This document shows, piece after piece, positions 1-9,583 of a DNA stretch of 64,000 nt. Both the position numbers and the translations under genes were made by a program. Position 1 is the first letter of the stretch, and every line of letters begins with the position of its first letter. Source of the DNA: Parabacteroides sp. AM08-6. GTDB lineage: Bacteria; Bacteroidota; Bacteroidia; Bacteroidales; Tannerellaceae. The stretch spans positions 1-64,000 of the forward strand of contig NZ_QRMP01000012.1 in NCBI RefSeq assembly GCF_003473295.1, in the 5' to 3' direction. Under the pieces are notes generated by a model that worked only from the letters and a program-made list of their open reading frames with translations, was not told the DNA's origin and ran no database searches.

Positions 1-69
1 AGAGATAGAGAAACTCTGATTTCCGGTTCGGAAGAAATCGAGAAGTTTACACATATAAATTTGATTTAA
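1..69 (+). CDS. C-terminal end of an unidentified gene (partial)
   Basis: Frame 1 is open from the first base of the window to a TAA at 67-69, while the other two forward frames close within the first 20 bases. The 22 visible residues (RDRETLISGSEEIEKF then THINLI) are too few to identify a family. The reading frame ends just before the palindrome array at 83-139, which fits a gene end followed by an intergenic region. It could equally be a chance open frame. Confidence 0.3.
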   Translation, partial: RDRETLISGSEEIEKFTHINLI

Positions 70-82
70 AGGTAGTTACAGC

Positions 83-139
83 TACCCTATAAGGTAAAAT
101 ATTTACCCTATAAGGTAGCTGTTGTTACCTTATAGGGTA
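83..139. repeat. Array of three 14-bp palindromes, 21-22 bp period
   Basis: TACCCTATAAGGTA occurs at 83-96 and 104-117, and its reverse complement TACCTTATAGGGTA at 126-139. The unit starts are 21 and 22 bp apart. The same motif with the same period recurs between murG and murC at 26765-26843. Each unit can form a short hairpin or bind a dimeric protein. No function is known to me; the spacing of about two helical turns suggests protein binding along one DNA face. Confidence 0.85.
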
Positions 140-140
140 G

Positions 141-532
141 AAATAAGGACACGGACGGACACTACGGACACGGCCACTTTTTAGGATAGGAAAGAGAACA
201 GGGAAAGAAAATAAAGCCTCTTTCAAGTAAAATATAACTTAGTTTCAGATAGCAGCAGGCAAGTATTCCTGATAATTATCGGGGCTATCTTAATGACACA
301 TTTCGGAATAAGACAATTGATAAAACGACGGGCAGAACATTCACCGATGTCCGGCACGGTGGCTTCGACATAAAACCTTTGCAAATCGGCTAATTCGAAA
401 AGATAAAAGAATTGGGTAGTATCCACTCGGCATCTATAAACAACCGGTTAAACCGTGTAGCAGTCGTACCGGAATAGGATGGCATATCCTGAAAAGTGGC
501 CGTGTCCGTAGTGGCCGTCCGTGTCCTTATTT
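141..532. repeat. 48-bp inverted repeat flanking about 300 bp of non-coding DNA
   Basis: Bases 141-188 are the reverse complement of 485-532 with two mismatches in 48. The arms contain GGACAC steps spaced about 9-10 nt apart (147, 157, 166). Between the arms (189-484) I find no convincing gene: only short open frames antisense to each other, none with a recognisable domain. No transposase and no clear target duplication are visible. It could be a MITE-like element, an invertible segment or the scar of a decayed gene. No TAnnTTTG box was found inside on either strand. Confidence 0.75.
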
Positions 533-732
533 CCCGCATACGTCTGATATATTTATCAGTATAACACTGATAATCAAGACACTTCACACCATCTATCCCG
601 TTCATACCGAGTAAATCCGATTGCAACCGAAAACAGCAGATTTTGAAACTTATTATTTAATAGCGTTCCCCCTTTTTATCATTATGCCAAAGAATTGACA
701 TACTAAAACTATTTTATCTCCCGTTAATTCTT

Positions 733-740
733 TACATTTG
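733..740 (+). promoter_or_regulatory. Candidate -7 box of the dxs promoter
   Basis: TACATTTG fits the Bacteroidetes -7 consensus TAnnTTTG and lies 18 bp before the dxs ATG at 759. No clear TTTG -33 element stands at the expected distance, and the implied leader is only about 13 nt, so the call is tentative. Confidence 0.4.
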
Positions 741-758
741 CCACAAATTTTAGCGGTT

Positions 759-2723
759 ATGACAGAATGCAAGGATGAACACATATTAAACACCATTGAT
801 TATCCTGAGGACTTACGAAAATTGAGCCCTGATAAATTGGGGGAGGTATGTGCAGAGTTGCGTCAATATATAATAGATATTCTTTCCGAAACCCCCGGAC
901 ACTTAGGGGCAAGCTTGGGCACAGTGGAACTGACCGTTGCACTGCATTATGTTTTCAACACTCCACACGACCGTATCGTATGGGACGTAGGCCATCAGGC
1001 TTACGGGCATAAGATACTGACCGGACGGAGAGAGGCTTTTCATACCCTGCGCAAATTTAAAGGAATCAGCGGTTTTCCAAATCCGGCGGAAAGCCCGTAT
1101 GACGCTTTTATTGCCGGACATGCGTCTAACTCCATCTCGGCTGCCATGGGTATGTCGGTTGCTTCCGAACTAAAAGGGGAAAAAGACCGTCACGTAATTG
1201 CCGTTATCGGCGACGGTGCCATGACCGGAGGACTGGCATTCGAAGGGTTGAATAATGCTTCGGCCAACCCGAACAACCTGCTTATCATACTCAACGACAA
1301 TGACATGGCTATCGACCAGCCTGTAGGCGGACTAAGCCAATATCTGGTAGATGTCACGACAAGCCAAGCATACAATAAGATGCGTTATGATGTATATCGC
1401 GGTCTGCGTAAAATGAAACTTATCAACAATGACCGCCGGGAAAACATCCTACGCTTCAACAATAGCCTGAAAGCATTGCTTACCCAGCAACATAATTTAT
1501 TCGAAGGCTTCAGCATCCGTTACTTCGGACCGATAGACGGACACGATGTCAACTACATGATAAAGGTGCTGAACGATATAAAAGACCTGCAAGGTCCCAA
1601 GCTGTTGCATATCAAAACAAAGAAAGGAAAGGGCTTTAAACCGGCGGAAGAGTCGGCTACGGAATGGCATGCACCCGGACTATTCAATAAGGAGACAGGA
1701 CAGCGTATCATTGTTCATAAACTGGACGAACCTCAACTTTATCAGGATGTATTCGGCCATACTCTTGTGGAATTGGCAGAACAGGACGAGCGTATCGTGG
1801 GTATCACCCCGGCTATGCCCACCGGCTGCTCCATGACCTATATGATGAAAGCATTCCCCAACCGGGCCTTTGATGTAGGAATAGCTGAAGGTCATTCCGT
1901 TACATTCTCCGCAGGTTTGGCAAAAGAGGGAATGATACCGTTCTGCAATGTCTATTCATCCTTCATGCAACGGGCTTACGATATGGTTATACATGATGTG
2001 GCGATGCAGAAACTACACATGGTGATTTGTCTGGACCGTGCCGGTTTGGTAGGCGAGGACGGTGCTACGCACCATGGGGTATTCGACTTGGCTTATCTGC
2101 GTCCGATACCGAACCTGATTATCTCATCGCCGCTGAATGAGTTGGATTTGCGTAACCTGATGTACACCGGATATAAAAAAGATAACGGCCCCTTCATTAT
2201 TCGTTACCCGCGTGGAAAAGGGGAAATGAAGGACTGGCGAAACGCAATGCAGGAACTGCCTATCGGCAAAGGGAAGAAAATACATGAAGGAAACGATATC
2301 GCTGTTTTATCGCTTGGCCCGATAGGGAATGAAGTGATAAAAGCCATTCAGGAAGTAGAAGTTGAAGGAATATCGGTTGCTCATTATGATATGATTTACC
2401 TCAAACCGATAGACCAAGAGATATTGCACGAAGCCGGCAAGAAATTCTCACGCATTGTCACCGTAGAAAACGGGGTGATAAGAGGAGGACTGGGTAGTGC
2501 TGTCCTGGAATTTATGGCGGACAATGAATATACTTCGCACATAACAAGGATTGGTGTACCCGATACTTTCATCGAGCACGGCCCGATATCCGAACAGTAT
2601 AAAATATGCGGTATGGATGCAAAAAGTATCGCAAACCAATTGAGAATAGAGTACAGAAAGCTTAACAAAAAAAGTATTCTACCCTCTTCGGAAGGCTCTA
2701 AGGAATATGTTATCTTACAGTAA
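759..2723 (+). CDS. dxs: 1-deoxy-D-xylulose-5-phosphate synthase
   Basis: Condenses pyruvate and glyceraldehyde 3-phosphate into DXP, the entry step of the MEP isoprenoid pathway; DXP also feeds thiamine synthesis. The protein has 654 residues, close to the usual DXS length. Visible features are the N-terminal thiamine-diphosphate domain with HQAYGHK near residues 79-85 and GDGAMTGG at 151-158, then the pyrimidine-binding transketolase domain and the C-terminal domain. The ATG at 759 is preferred over an in-frame TTG at 738, which falls inside the candidate -7 box and would add seven residues not expected in the family. It is followed after 72 bp by trkA on the same strand, which may be co-transcribed. 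Confidence 0.97.
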   Translation: MTECKDEHILNTIDYPEDLRKLSPDKLGEVCAELRQYIIDILSETPGHLGASLGTVELTVALHYVFNTPHDRIVWDVGHQAYGHKILTGRREAFHTLRKFKGISGFPNPAESPYDAFIAGHASNSISAAMGMSVASELKGEKDRHVIAVIGDGAMTGGLAFEGLNNASANPNNLLIILNDNDMAIDQPVGGLSQYLVDVTTSQAYNKMRYDVYRGLRKMKLINNDRRENILRFNNSLKALLTQQHNLFEGFSIRYFGPIDGHDVNYMIKVLNDIKDLQGPKLLHIKTKKGKGFKPAEESATEWHAPGLFNKETGQRIIVHKLDEPQLYQDVFGHTLVELAEQDERIVGITPAMPTGCSMTYMMKAFPNRAFDVGIAEGHSVTFSAGLAKEGMIPFCNVYSSFMQRAYDMVIHDVAMQKLHMVICLDRAGLVGEDGATHHGVFDLAYLRPIPNLIISSPLNELDLRNLMYTGYKKDNGPFIIRYPRGKGEMKDWRNAMQELPIGKGKKIHEGNDIAVLSLGPIGNEVIKAIQEVEVEGISVAHYDMIYLKPIDQEILHEAGKKFSRIVTVENGVIRGGLGSAVLEFMADNEYTSHITRIGVPDTFIEHGPISEQYKICGMDAKSIANQLRIEYRKLNKKSILPSSEGSKEYVILQ

Positions 2724-2795
2724 AAGTATTCCTTTCAGACTTGATTTATTATAGAAGAATAAAAAACAAACAATATATTAATCATATCACAAGGT

Positions 2796-4133
2796 ATGAA
2801 AATTATTATTGCCGGAGCAGGCGAAGTGGGAACTCATTTAGCGAAAATGTTATCGCAGGAGAAACAGGATATTATCCTGATGGATTCCAATGAGGAACGC
2901 TTGAATTTTACAAATTCGAGCATGGAGGTCCTGCCAATGGTTGGAAATCCGACCTCCATCCGCGACCTGGAAGAAGCCGGTATACGAAAAGCGGACCTGT
3001 TTGTCAGTGTCACACCTGAAGAAACGACCAATGTAGCAGCCAGTATCCTGGCTTCCAAGCTGGGTGCGCGCAAAACACTTGCCCGTATCAACAATTACGA
3101 ATATTTACTGCCCAAGAACAGGGACTTGTTCGAAAAGATGGGTATTAACTCCATGATTTACCCGGAAATGCTTGCCGCCAAGGAGATTGTAACGGCTGTA
3201 CGCCGTCCGTGGACACGTCAATACTGGGAACTGTTCGGAGGTGCCCTAATCCTGATTGGAGTTAAGGTACGCGACAATTCCCGCTTGGTCAACAAACTAT
3301 TGTCGGAATTGTTGAACGAACAGAAACTCTATCATATTGTTGCCATCAAACGGCAGAACGAAACGATTATTCCACGTGGGACAGACCGGATTGAGTCCGG
3401 CGATATAGTATTCTTCACCACGACAAAAAATCATATTGAAGATGTCCGCTTGCACGCCGGGAAAAAAGACCCGGAAGTGAAAAAAGTGTTCATCATGGGA
3501 GGTAGCCGTATAGCCATACGCGCCTGCCAGTATTTGCCGAACAATATCCGGGTGAAAGTTTTGGAAACGAACAAAGAAAAGAGTCATCGCATCGCAGAAG
3601 TCGTACCGAGCAATGTACTGATTATTAACGGAGACGGACGTGACACGGAACTATTGATGCAGGAAGGCATCAAAGACGCGCAAGCTTTTATCGCCCTGAC
3701 GGAAAACTCCAGCACCAACATTCTGGCCTGTCTGGCAGCCAAGCGTTCGGGAGTATTCAAAACAATTGCCAAGATAGAAAACATCGATTATATACCACTT
3801 GCGGAGAATATGGATATCGGTTCGGTCATCAATAAGAAGTTGATTGCCGCCAGCCATATCTACCAGTTCTTGCTGGATGCGGATGTATCCAACGTGAAAT
3901 GTCTGACATTTGCCAATGCCGACGTAGCCGAATTGGTAGCACGTCCCGATTCCAAGATTACCCGCAAACAAGTAAAAGACCTGCATCTGCCGAAAGATAT
4001 GACCTTAGGCGGATTGATACGCGATGGTGAACCGATGATGATTAAAGGAGATACCCACATCCAAGCTTACGACCATGTAGTCGTGTTCTGCCTGGATACG
4101 GCAATGAGAAAACTGGAAGATTACTTTAATTAA
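2796..4133 (+). CDS. trkA: Trk potassium uptake system NAD-binding protein TrkA
   Basis: Cytoplasmic regulatory subunit that gates the TrkH potassium channel in response to bound nucleotide. At 445 residues it has the full double-unit layout: a first Rossmann RCK_N domain starting with GAGEVG near residue 6, an RCK_C domain, a second Rossmann domain with the degenerate FIMGGSR stretch near residue 231, and a second RCK_C domain at the C terminus. The TAA stop is only 4 nt before the trkH ATG, so the two subunits are almost certainly co-translated. The degenerate second glycine loop suggests that the two halves differ in nucleotide affinity (inference). Confidence 0.95.
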   Translation: MKIIIAGAGEVGTHLAKMLSQEKQDIILMDSNEERLNFTNSSMEVLPMVGNPTSIRDLEEAGIRKADLFVSVTPEETTNVAASILASKLGARKTLARINNYEYLLPKNRDLFEKMGINSMIYPEMLAAKEIVTAVRRPWTRQYWELFGGALILIGVKVRDNSRLVNKLLSELLNEQKLYHIVAIKRQNETIIPRGTDRIESGDIVFFTTTKNHIEDVRLHAGKKDPEVKKVFIMGGSRIAIRACQYLPNNIRVKVLETNKEKSHRIAEVVPSNVLIINGDGRDTELLMQEGIKDAQAFIALTENSSTNILACLAAKRSGVFKTIAKIENIDYIPLAENMDIGSVINKKLIAASHIYQFLLDADVSNVKCLTFANADVAELVARPDSKITRKQVKDLHLPKDMTLGGLIRDGEPMMIKGDTHIQAYDHVVVFCLDTAMRKLEDYFN

Positions 4134-4137
4134 CAGT

Positions 4138-5592
4138 ATGCTGAACATTCGTTTTATAATCAAGATGTTAGGGATAATGTTTATCCTCGAGACATTGTTC
4201 ATGCTGGCAGCGACAGTCGTTGCTTTCCTTTATAAAGGGGACGACTTGATTCCGTTGTTGCAATCGAGCGGAATTATGTTCGGCACAGGACTTCTGTTTT
4301 ATGCCATCGGCTTCCGCGCGAATGAATATACAGCCGGACGGCGGGAAGGGATGATGGCGGTTACGCTCACCTGGGTATTCTGTTCGCTACTCGGTATGCT
4401 CCCGTTCTATCTGGGGGGATATATAAACAATATCACAGATGCTTTTTTTGAAACGATGTCGGGATTTACAACAACCGGCTCCACTATCTTGAGTGATATA
4501 GAAACTCTTCCGCATGGCGTACTATTCTGGCGAAGCTTGACCCAATGGCAGGGAGGTATCGGGATGATAGTGTTCACGGTAGCCCTGATGCCTATCCTGG
4601 GAGGAGGTGCGGCACAAATGTTCGACGCGGAGACACCCGGTATCACGCATGAACGTTTCCGGCCTCGCATCGCACAGGTTGCCAAACGGCTATGGGGTAT
4701 TTATGTTTTCCTGACTATTGTGGTTATCGGACTATTATGGGCCGGGCCTATGAACTTATTTGATGCCGTCAACCATGCTTTAACCACCATGTCGACAGGC
4801 GGTTACTCTACCAAAAATGCCAGTATCGCTTACTGGGACTCAGCTTATATCGACTATGTCATAACCGTATTCATGTGTATCGGAGCCACCAACATGACTC
4901 TCATCTATCTTTTCTTCAACGGCAAGTTCGGTAAGTTACTGAAAGACGAAGAGACACATTGGTTCTACATATTCGTTATCATCTTCATGTTCATTGTCAC
5001 CGGATACCTCATGTTGAAGGGACTGGCTCCGGACTTTTCACACGCTTTCCGGCTGGCTTCGTTTCAGGTGGCAACTCTTGTCTCGACTTGCGGGTTCGCA
5101 ACCACCAATTTCATTCCCTGGGGACCTTTCTTCTGGCTGATAGCCATTATCCTGATGATTGTTTGCGGTTGTGCCGGTTCTACCTGCGGAGGGCTGAAAA
5201 TGGGACGCTTCATGATACTGACGAAAAACTTACTGAATGAGTTTAAGAAAAGGACACATCCCCATGCAGTTCTACCTGTACGGGTGAACGACCATGTTTT
5301 GTCGTCCGATATAGTTTTCAGAGTACTTTCGTTTGCTTTTATTTATATCAGCCTGATTGTTATAGGTTGTTTATTGCTGATGGCGGACGGACTGGGTTTT
5401 GAGGAAGCGGTAGGTTCTGCCGTATCAGCCGTCAGCAATACGGGACCGGGATTAGGCAGTGTGGGACCTGCCGGAAACTTCTCCGAATTACCGGATTTCT
5501 CCAAATGGCTTTTATCCTTTTTGATGATGACGGGACGTCTGGAAATATTTACGGTCATTACTATTTTGTTACCGGGTTTCTGGAAACAATAA
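4138..5592 (+). CDS. trkH: Trk potassium uptake channel subunit TrkH
   Basis: Inner-membrane potassium-translocating subunit that works with TrkA encoded 4 nt upstream. The 484-residue protein is strongly hydrophobic and shows the four pore-loop signatures of the superfamily of K transporters: TTTGSTI, TTMSTGGYST, STCGFATTNF and NTGPGLG, each with the selectivity-filter glycine. This is the usual length for TrkH. The gene ends 35 bp before the oppositely oriented metallopeptidase gene; a small 6-bp hairpin at 5598-5615 lies between them and may be a weak terminator. Confidence 0.95.
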   Translation: MLNIRFIIKMLGIMFILETLFMLAATVVAFLYKGDDLIPLLQSSGIMFGTGLLFYAIGFRANEYTAGRREGMMAVTLTWVFCSLLGMLPFYLGGYINNITDAFFETMSGFTTTGSTILSDIETLPHGVLFWRSLTQWQGGIGMIVFTVALMPILGGGAAQMFDAETPGITHERFRPRIAQVAKRLWGIYVFLTIVVIGLLWAGPMNLFDAVNHALTTMSTGGYSTKNASIAYWDSAYIDYVITVFMCIGATNMTLIYLFFNGKFGKLLKDEETHWFYIFVIIFMFIVTGYLMLKGLAPDFSHAFRLASFQVATLVSTCGFATTNFIPWGPFFWLIAIILMIVCGCAGSTCGGLKMGRFMILTKNLLNEFKKRTHPHAVLPVRVNDHVLSSDIVFRVLSFAFIYISLIVIGCLLLMADGLGFEEAVGSAVSAVSNTGPGLGSVGPAGNFSELPDFSKWLLSFLMMTGRLEIFTVITILLPGFWKQ

Positions 5593-5627
5593 AACAAGTA
5601 TGTCCTCGCACATACATAAAAATAGAC

Positions 5628-6326
5628 TTACAACATGTGATATTTCTTCAATTCCTTACGCAACATTCCCGCCTTTCCGTCAGTCACTCTATCCATTAGT
5701 TTCCAGAAACGGTCACTATGATTCATCTCCACCGTATGACAAAGTTCATGCAAAAGCACATAATCAATCAGATACCAAGGCAAAAGCATCAGCGAAAGAG
5801 ATAAATTGATGCTTTTCCGAGGCGTACAACTTCCCCAATGGCTCCTGCTGTTAAATATCTTCACCCCCGTACATGTAAAATCATAACGGGAAGCCAATCC
5901 CATCAAACGTTCAGGCAAGAGACGGGCCGCTTCATGGCGAAGCGCCTTCTCGATAAATTCTTTCAATAACTTCTGTACACGCTCGTCGGAGAAATCGGTC
6001 CGGGTAGGACAGGCGATATGCAGAAGCCCCTCCTCCAACTTCATATAGAAACTCGCCCGGTCGGTACAAAAAATATGGAGACGAAAGGTGGCAGTTTCCA
6101 TCACTGTCTCTTCCGTCAAAAGAGGACGGGCCGGATGTTTGGCCAAAGCAGCCTGCAATTTCGCCTTGTTTTCACGTATAAAGGCGAGCATACGTAGCTC
6201 ATCCCCTCCTATAGGCATGATAGCCGTTATGCTGCCTTTCGAAATCTTAAGTGTATAACGGGTAGCACGCGGACTGGTACGAAGGAGGATTACCCCCAAC
6301 TCTCTGTCGTGTATCGTCTTTTCCAT
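5628..6326 (-). CDS. YgjP-like zinc metallopeptidase domain protein (DUF45 family)
   Basis: The product has 232 residues and carries the HELCH zinc-binding motif (HExxH) at 193-197, followed by the NHSDRFW stretch with the third ligand candidate, as in the YgjP/DUF45 group related to SprT and WLM metalloproteases. The physiological substrate is not known. The ATG at 6326 is chosen over an in-frame GTG at 6335 that adds only three residues. The gene is convergent with trkH and divergent from gpmI, with about 100 bp between the two starts. No signal peptide or membrane segment is seen, so it should be cytoplasmic. Confidence 0.85.
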   Translation of the reverse strand: MEKTIHDRELGVILLRTSPRATRYTLKISKGSITAIMPIGGDELRMLAFIRENKAKLQAALAKHPARPLLTEETVMETATFRLHIFCTDRASFYMKLEEGLLHIACPTRTDFSDERVQKLLKEFIEKALRHEAARLLPERLMGLASRYDFTCTGVKIFNSRSHWGSCTPRKSINLSLSLMLLPWYLIDYVLLHELCHTVEMNHSDRFWKLMDRVTDGKAGMLRKELKKYHML

Positions 6327-6378
6327 ATCGTACACAAAAGTAATACTTTATGAGAAAACAATATACAGCGGAAATGCT

Positions 6379-6386
6379 TATCTTTG
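6379..6386 (+). promoter_or_regulatory. Candidate -7 box of the gpmI promoter
   Basis: TATCTTTG matches TAnnTTTG exactly and lies 40 bp before the gpmI ATG, a normal leader length for Bacteroidetes. A clear TTTG -33 box is not evident. Confidence 0.6.
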
Positions 6387-6426
6387 CGGGCGATTAGGGA
6401 ATTTAATATATTAAACAAATAAAATC

Positions 6427-7950
6427 ATGAGCAAGAAAGCACTTTTACTTATCTGCGACGGCTGGGGAATCGGCGACCGCGGTAAAGATGATGTAATCTA
6501 CAACACTCCTACTCCTTACTGGGACGAACTGTTGAAAACGTATCCCAACTCACAACTCCAGGCATCCGGTGAGAACGTAGGTTTGCCCGACGGACAGATG
6601 GGTAACTCGGAAGTTGGCCACCTGAATATAGGGGCCGGCCGTATTGTTTACCAAGACTTGGTAAAAATCAACATTGCCTGCCGTCAGAATACGATTATGG
6701 AAAATCCCGAAATCAAACGTGCTTACAGCTACGCAAAAGAAAACGACAAGCAAATCCACTTCATGGGACTTGTTTCCGACGGTGGTGTCCACAGCTCACT
6801 TGAGCATTTGATGAAACTGACCGACATCGCTAAGGAATACGGTATCAGCAAGGCATACGTTCACTGTTTCATGGACGGCCGCGATACAGACCCGAAAAGC
6901 GGTAAAGGCTTTATCGAACAACTGGAAAATCACCTGAAAACCACAGGGGGAAAAATCGCATCCGTCATAGGACGCTATTACGCCATGGACCGCGACAAAC
7001 GCTGGGAACGCGTGAAAGAGGCTTACGACCTGTTGGTTGACGGCAAGGGCAAAGCTGCCGAATGTATGGTAAAAGCAATGGAAGAATCGTATGCCGAAGG
7101 CGTAACGGACGAATTTATCAAACCGATTGTCCACGTTGAAAACGGCAAACCGGTTGCCACCATCCAGGAAGGCGATGTCGTTATCTTCTTCAACTATCGT
7201 AACGACCGTGCCAAAGAACTCACAGTAGTCCTGACGCAACAGGACATGCCGGAAGCAGGCATGCACACAATACCGGGCTTGCAATATTTCTGCATGACTC
7301 CGTACGACGCAAGTTTCAAAGGTGTTCATATCCTGTTCGACAAAGAAAACGTTGAAAACACATTAGGAGAATTCCTGGCTGCCGTCGGTAAAACACAGCT
7401 GCATATCGCCGAAACAGAAAAGTATGCACACGTAACTTTCTTTTTCAATGGCGGACGTGAAACCCCTTACGAAGCAGAAGACCGTATCCTGGTTCCGTCT
7501 CCGAAAGTAGCGACTTACGACCTGAAACCGGAAATGAGCGCATTCGAAGTGAAAGACAAACTAGTCGAGGCAATCGGCTCTAAGAAATATGATTTCATCG
7601 TTTGCAATTACGCAAACGGCGATATGGTAGGCCATACCGGTGTGTACAAAGCAATCGAAAAGGCCGTCATAACTATCGACGCTTGTCTGCATGATACCGT
7701 AGAAGCTGCAAAAGCCAACGACTACGAAGTCATCATCATCGCCGACCATGGGAATGCCGACCACGCATTGAACGAAGACGGTACGCCCAACACGGCCCAC
7801 TCGCTGAACCCTGTACCCTTCGTTTACGTGACGGAAAACAAGGATGCCAAAGTAGAAAACGGTATCCTGGCAGACGTTGCTCCTTCCATCCTCCATATCA
7901 TAGGCTTGAAGCAACCGAAGGAAATGACAGGACATTCGCTGATTAAATAA
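6427..7950 (+). CDS. gpmI: 2,3-bisphosphoglycerate-independent phosphoglycerate mutase
   Basis: Interconverts 3- and 2-phosphoglycerate in glycolysis and gluconeogenesis without the 2,3-bisphosphoglycerate cofactor. The 507-residue protein belongs to the alkaline phosphatase superfamily: metal-binding Asp11 in CDGWG, catalytic Ser61 in GNSEVGHLN, and the C-terminal metal site around [10 protein letters not shown]. The length is typical of manganese-dependent iPGM. It has its own candidate promoter at 6379 and a strong terminator at 7965-8003, so it is probably monocistronic. Clustered strong codons and the perfect terminator fit a highly expressed housekeeping enzyme (inference). Confidence 0.97.
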   Translation: MSKKALLLICDGWGIGDRGKDDVIYNTPTPYWDELLKTYPNSQLQASGENVGLPDGQMGNSEVGHLNIGAGRIVYQDLVKINIACRQNTIMENPEIKRAYSYAKENDKQIHFMGLVSDGGVHSSLEHLMKLTDIAKEYGISKAYVHCFMDGRDTDPKSGKGFIEQLENHLKTTGGKIASVIGRYYAMDRDKRWERVKEAYDLLVDGKGKAAECMVKAMEESYAEGVTDEFIKPIVHVENGKPVATIQEGDVVIFFNYRNDRAKELTVVLTQQDMPEAGMHTIPGLQYFCMTPYDASFKGVHILFDKENVENTLGEFLAAVGKTQLHIAETEKYAHVTFFFNGGRETPYEAEDRILVPSPKVATYDLKPEMSAFEVKDKLVEAIGSKKYDFIVCNYANGDMVGHTGVYKAIEKAVITIDACLHDTVEAAKANDYEVIIIADHGNADHALNEDGTPNTAHSLNPVPFVYVTENKDAKVENGILADVAPSILHIIGLKQPKEMTGHSLIK

Positions 7951-7964
7951 TCTTAGTTATAAAT

Positions 7965-8003
7965 AAAGAGGTTGTGCCTTCAAACACCGGCACAACCTCT
8001 TTT
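7965..8003 (+). terminator. Rho-independent terminator of gpmI
   Basis: A perfect 14-bp stem (7965-7978 pairing with 7989-8002) encloses a 10-nt loop, with A residues before and T residues after. It begins 14 bp after the gpmI stop. It also shows that a GTG start at 7974 for the downstream gene would lie inside the hairpin and is not credible. Confidence 0.9.
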
Positions 8004-8015
8004 GTATCCCCTTAT

Positions 8016-8609
8016 ATGTTTCAAATAGACAAAACATTGGTCAGCCTCGATGTACTCGAACGCTACTTCATTTGCGACCTTGCACATTGTAAAGGAGCCT
8101 GTTGCGTGGAAGGCGACTCCGGAGCTCCGCTTCTGAAAAAGGAAATAGCCGAACTGCAAAAAGCGCTGCCCGTCATCTGGGACGACCTTTCGCCCAAAGC
8201 ACAAGAAATCATCAATAAACAAGGTGTCGCCTATATAGACCAGGAAGGAGACATCGTCACCTCCATCGTCGACGGGAAAGACTGCGTATTCACCTGTTAC
8301 GATGCCGACGGTACTTGCAAATGCGCTATCGAAAAGGCGTATCGCGCAGGAAAACTCTCTTTCTACAAGCCTGTATCCTGCCATCTATATCCGATACGGG
8401 TTACCGAATACGACACTTTCAGCGCCGTAAACTACAATCGCTGGAAAATATGCAAAGCCGCCGAAATACTTGGGAAGAAAGAACAAGTGCCCCTCTACAA
8501 GTTCCTGAAAGAACCGCTTATCCGCCGTTTCGGCAATAAATGGTACCAATCACTCGAAGAGGTAGCCCGGGAATGGGAAAAACAAAAGAATGAAGATAAT
8601 CCGGATTAG
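8016..8609 (+). CDS. DUF3109 family cysteine-rich protein
   Basis: A 197-residue protein of the DUF3109 family, common in Bacteroidetes and of unknown function. It is rich in conserved cysteines: Cys20, Cys25, Cys29 and Cys30 in CDLAHCKGACC, a second group in CVFTCYDADGTCKC, then SCHLYP and WKICKAAE. The pattern resembles a metal or iron-sulfur cluster site (inference). The ATG at 8016 is chosen because the longer GTG start lies within the gpmI terminator. Its TAG overlaps the stop codon of the convergent glsB gene, so the two ends share two bases with no terminator between them. Confidence 0.85.
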   Translation: MFQIDKTLVSLDVLERYFICDLAHCKGACCVEGDSGAPLLKKEIAELQKALPVIWDDLSPKAQEIINKQGVAYIDQEGDIVTSIVDGKDCVFTCYDADGTCKCAIEKAYRAGKLSFYKPVSCHLYPIRVTEYDTFSAVNYNRWKICKAAEILGKKEQVPLYKFLKEPLIRRFGNKWYQSLEEVAREWEKQKNEDNPD

Positions 8610-9574
8610 CTATCTGTCTTCCGGATTAAATCCGGAGATTGACCTTCCTCATTCAAATAAGTTTCAATATGACGTTTCTTCTTGTCTTCCAAAATCTCGT
8701 TGATGGCAATCAGGATGCCGGTTTCCTCCACTTCCCCAAACTCATGGTTGATGGCTGTACCGAATACGCGCATTTTGGGAGAAAGACTCATATAGGCATT
8801 GACTAAAGGAGGAACATTGATACCGAATTTACGGACTTCCTGGTTCAACACCTTATAATTATCCTTGAAGTTATCATATTTGAACAAAGCTTTCATCTTT
8901 TCCTGATCCGTATTCGTCTCCAGCGGGTAAACAGGAGTAATCAGCTTTTCAGGGTCAGGAAAATGCTTGCTAAGGAAATACAATATCAGATTACGGGCTT
9001 CAGGATTGTAAGTATTGTACATCGTCACCTTCCCGAAATAATATTGTAAGCTTGGGTCTACGACAGAAAGAGCTCCCAGGCCGTCCCATAAATTATCCAA
9101 GACAAACAGCCCTTTGGAACCGCTACGGGTAGATTGGTATTCGAGCGTCACAAACGAACGGCCCAGCTCGACCGTATAAGGCAGATATTCCTTATTGAAC
9201 TTTTCAGAGAAATTAAACAGATGAGAGGTTGCGAGAATAGGTTTGCCATTCTTATCGAATTTCACGTCCGACCCGCAAAGGAAACGATAACCGCCCAATA
9301 TCTGCTCATCTTCGGGACTCCATACAATCAATTGCCGGTAAGCATCATCCATCGTATCGTACTCATCTATATCGACAGGAAATCCCGTACCCCCGCCATA
9401 ATAACGAAAGGCTATTTCACGGAGACGTCCTATCTCTTGCATCACGTTCGGAGCGTCGTGAGCAGTAACGATATATATTTCATTATTTGACTTGTTCGTC
9501 CTCCGGAGCTTTTTATCCTTTGTCAGTTCGGCCTTCAGGAGAGCCCGGTCAATCGGTTTAATAATGTCTTGCAT
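8606..9574 (-). CDS. glsB: GNAT-type glycine N-acyltransferase of glycine lipid synthesis (GlsB-like)
   Basis: A 322-residue acyltransferase of the hemolysin-like/OlsB GNAT group. In Bacteroides, GlsB transfers a 3-hydroxy fatty acyl group to glycine, giving N-acyl-glycine, which GlsA then O-acylates to make glycine lipids and, with serine, flavolipin-type lipids. The match rests on overall resemblance (segments such as AFRYYGGGTGFPVDIDEYD and LGGYRFLCG) and on the gene directly upstream being the expected LPLAT-fold partner, 9 bp away. No signal peptide is seen. Amino-acid specificity (glycine versus ornithine) cannot be read from the sequence. Confidence 0.8.
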   Translation of the reverse strand: MQDIIKPIDRALLKAELTKDKKLRRTNKSNNEIYIVTAHDAPNVMQEIGRLREIAFRYYGGGTGFPVDIDEYDTMDDAYRQLIVWSPEDEQILGGYRFLCGSDVKFDKNGKPILATSHLFNFSEKFNKEYLPYTVELGRSFVTLEYQSTRSGSKGLFVLDNLWDGLGALSVVDPSLQYYFGKVTMYNTYNPEARNLILYFLSKHFPDPEKLITPVYPLETNTDQEKMKALFKYDNFKDNYKVLNQEVRKFGINVPPLVNAYMSLSPKMRVFGTAINHEFGEVEETGILIAINEILEDKKKRHIETYLNEEGQSPDLIRKTDS

Positions 9575-9583
9575 ATAAAATAG

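Noticed and set aside
83-139. Palindrome array as a CRISPR array
   Set aside because: Units are 14 bp with 7-8-bp spacers, far below CRISPR dimensions, and there are no cas genes.
141-532. Insertion sequence
   Set aside because: It has terminal inverted repeats but no transposase frame and no clear target-site duplication.
223-626. Two short minus-strand frames inside the first inverted repeat
   Set aside because: They have no recognisable domain and run through the repeat arm; treated as non-coding or decayed sequence.
7974-8015. GTG start giving the DUF3109 protein 14 more residues
   Set aside because: These codons lie inside the perfect 14-bp terminator hairpin of gpmI; the ATG at 8016 fits the family start.
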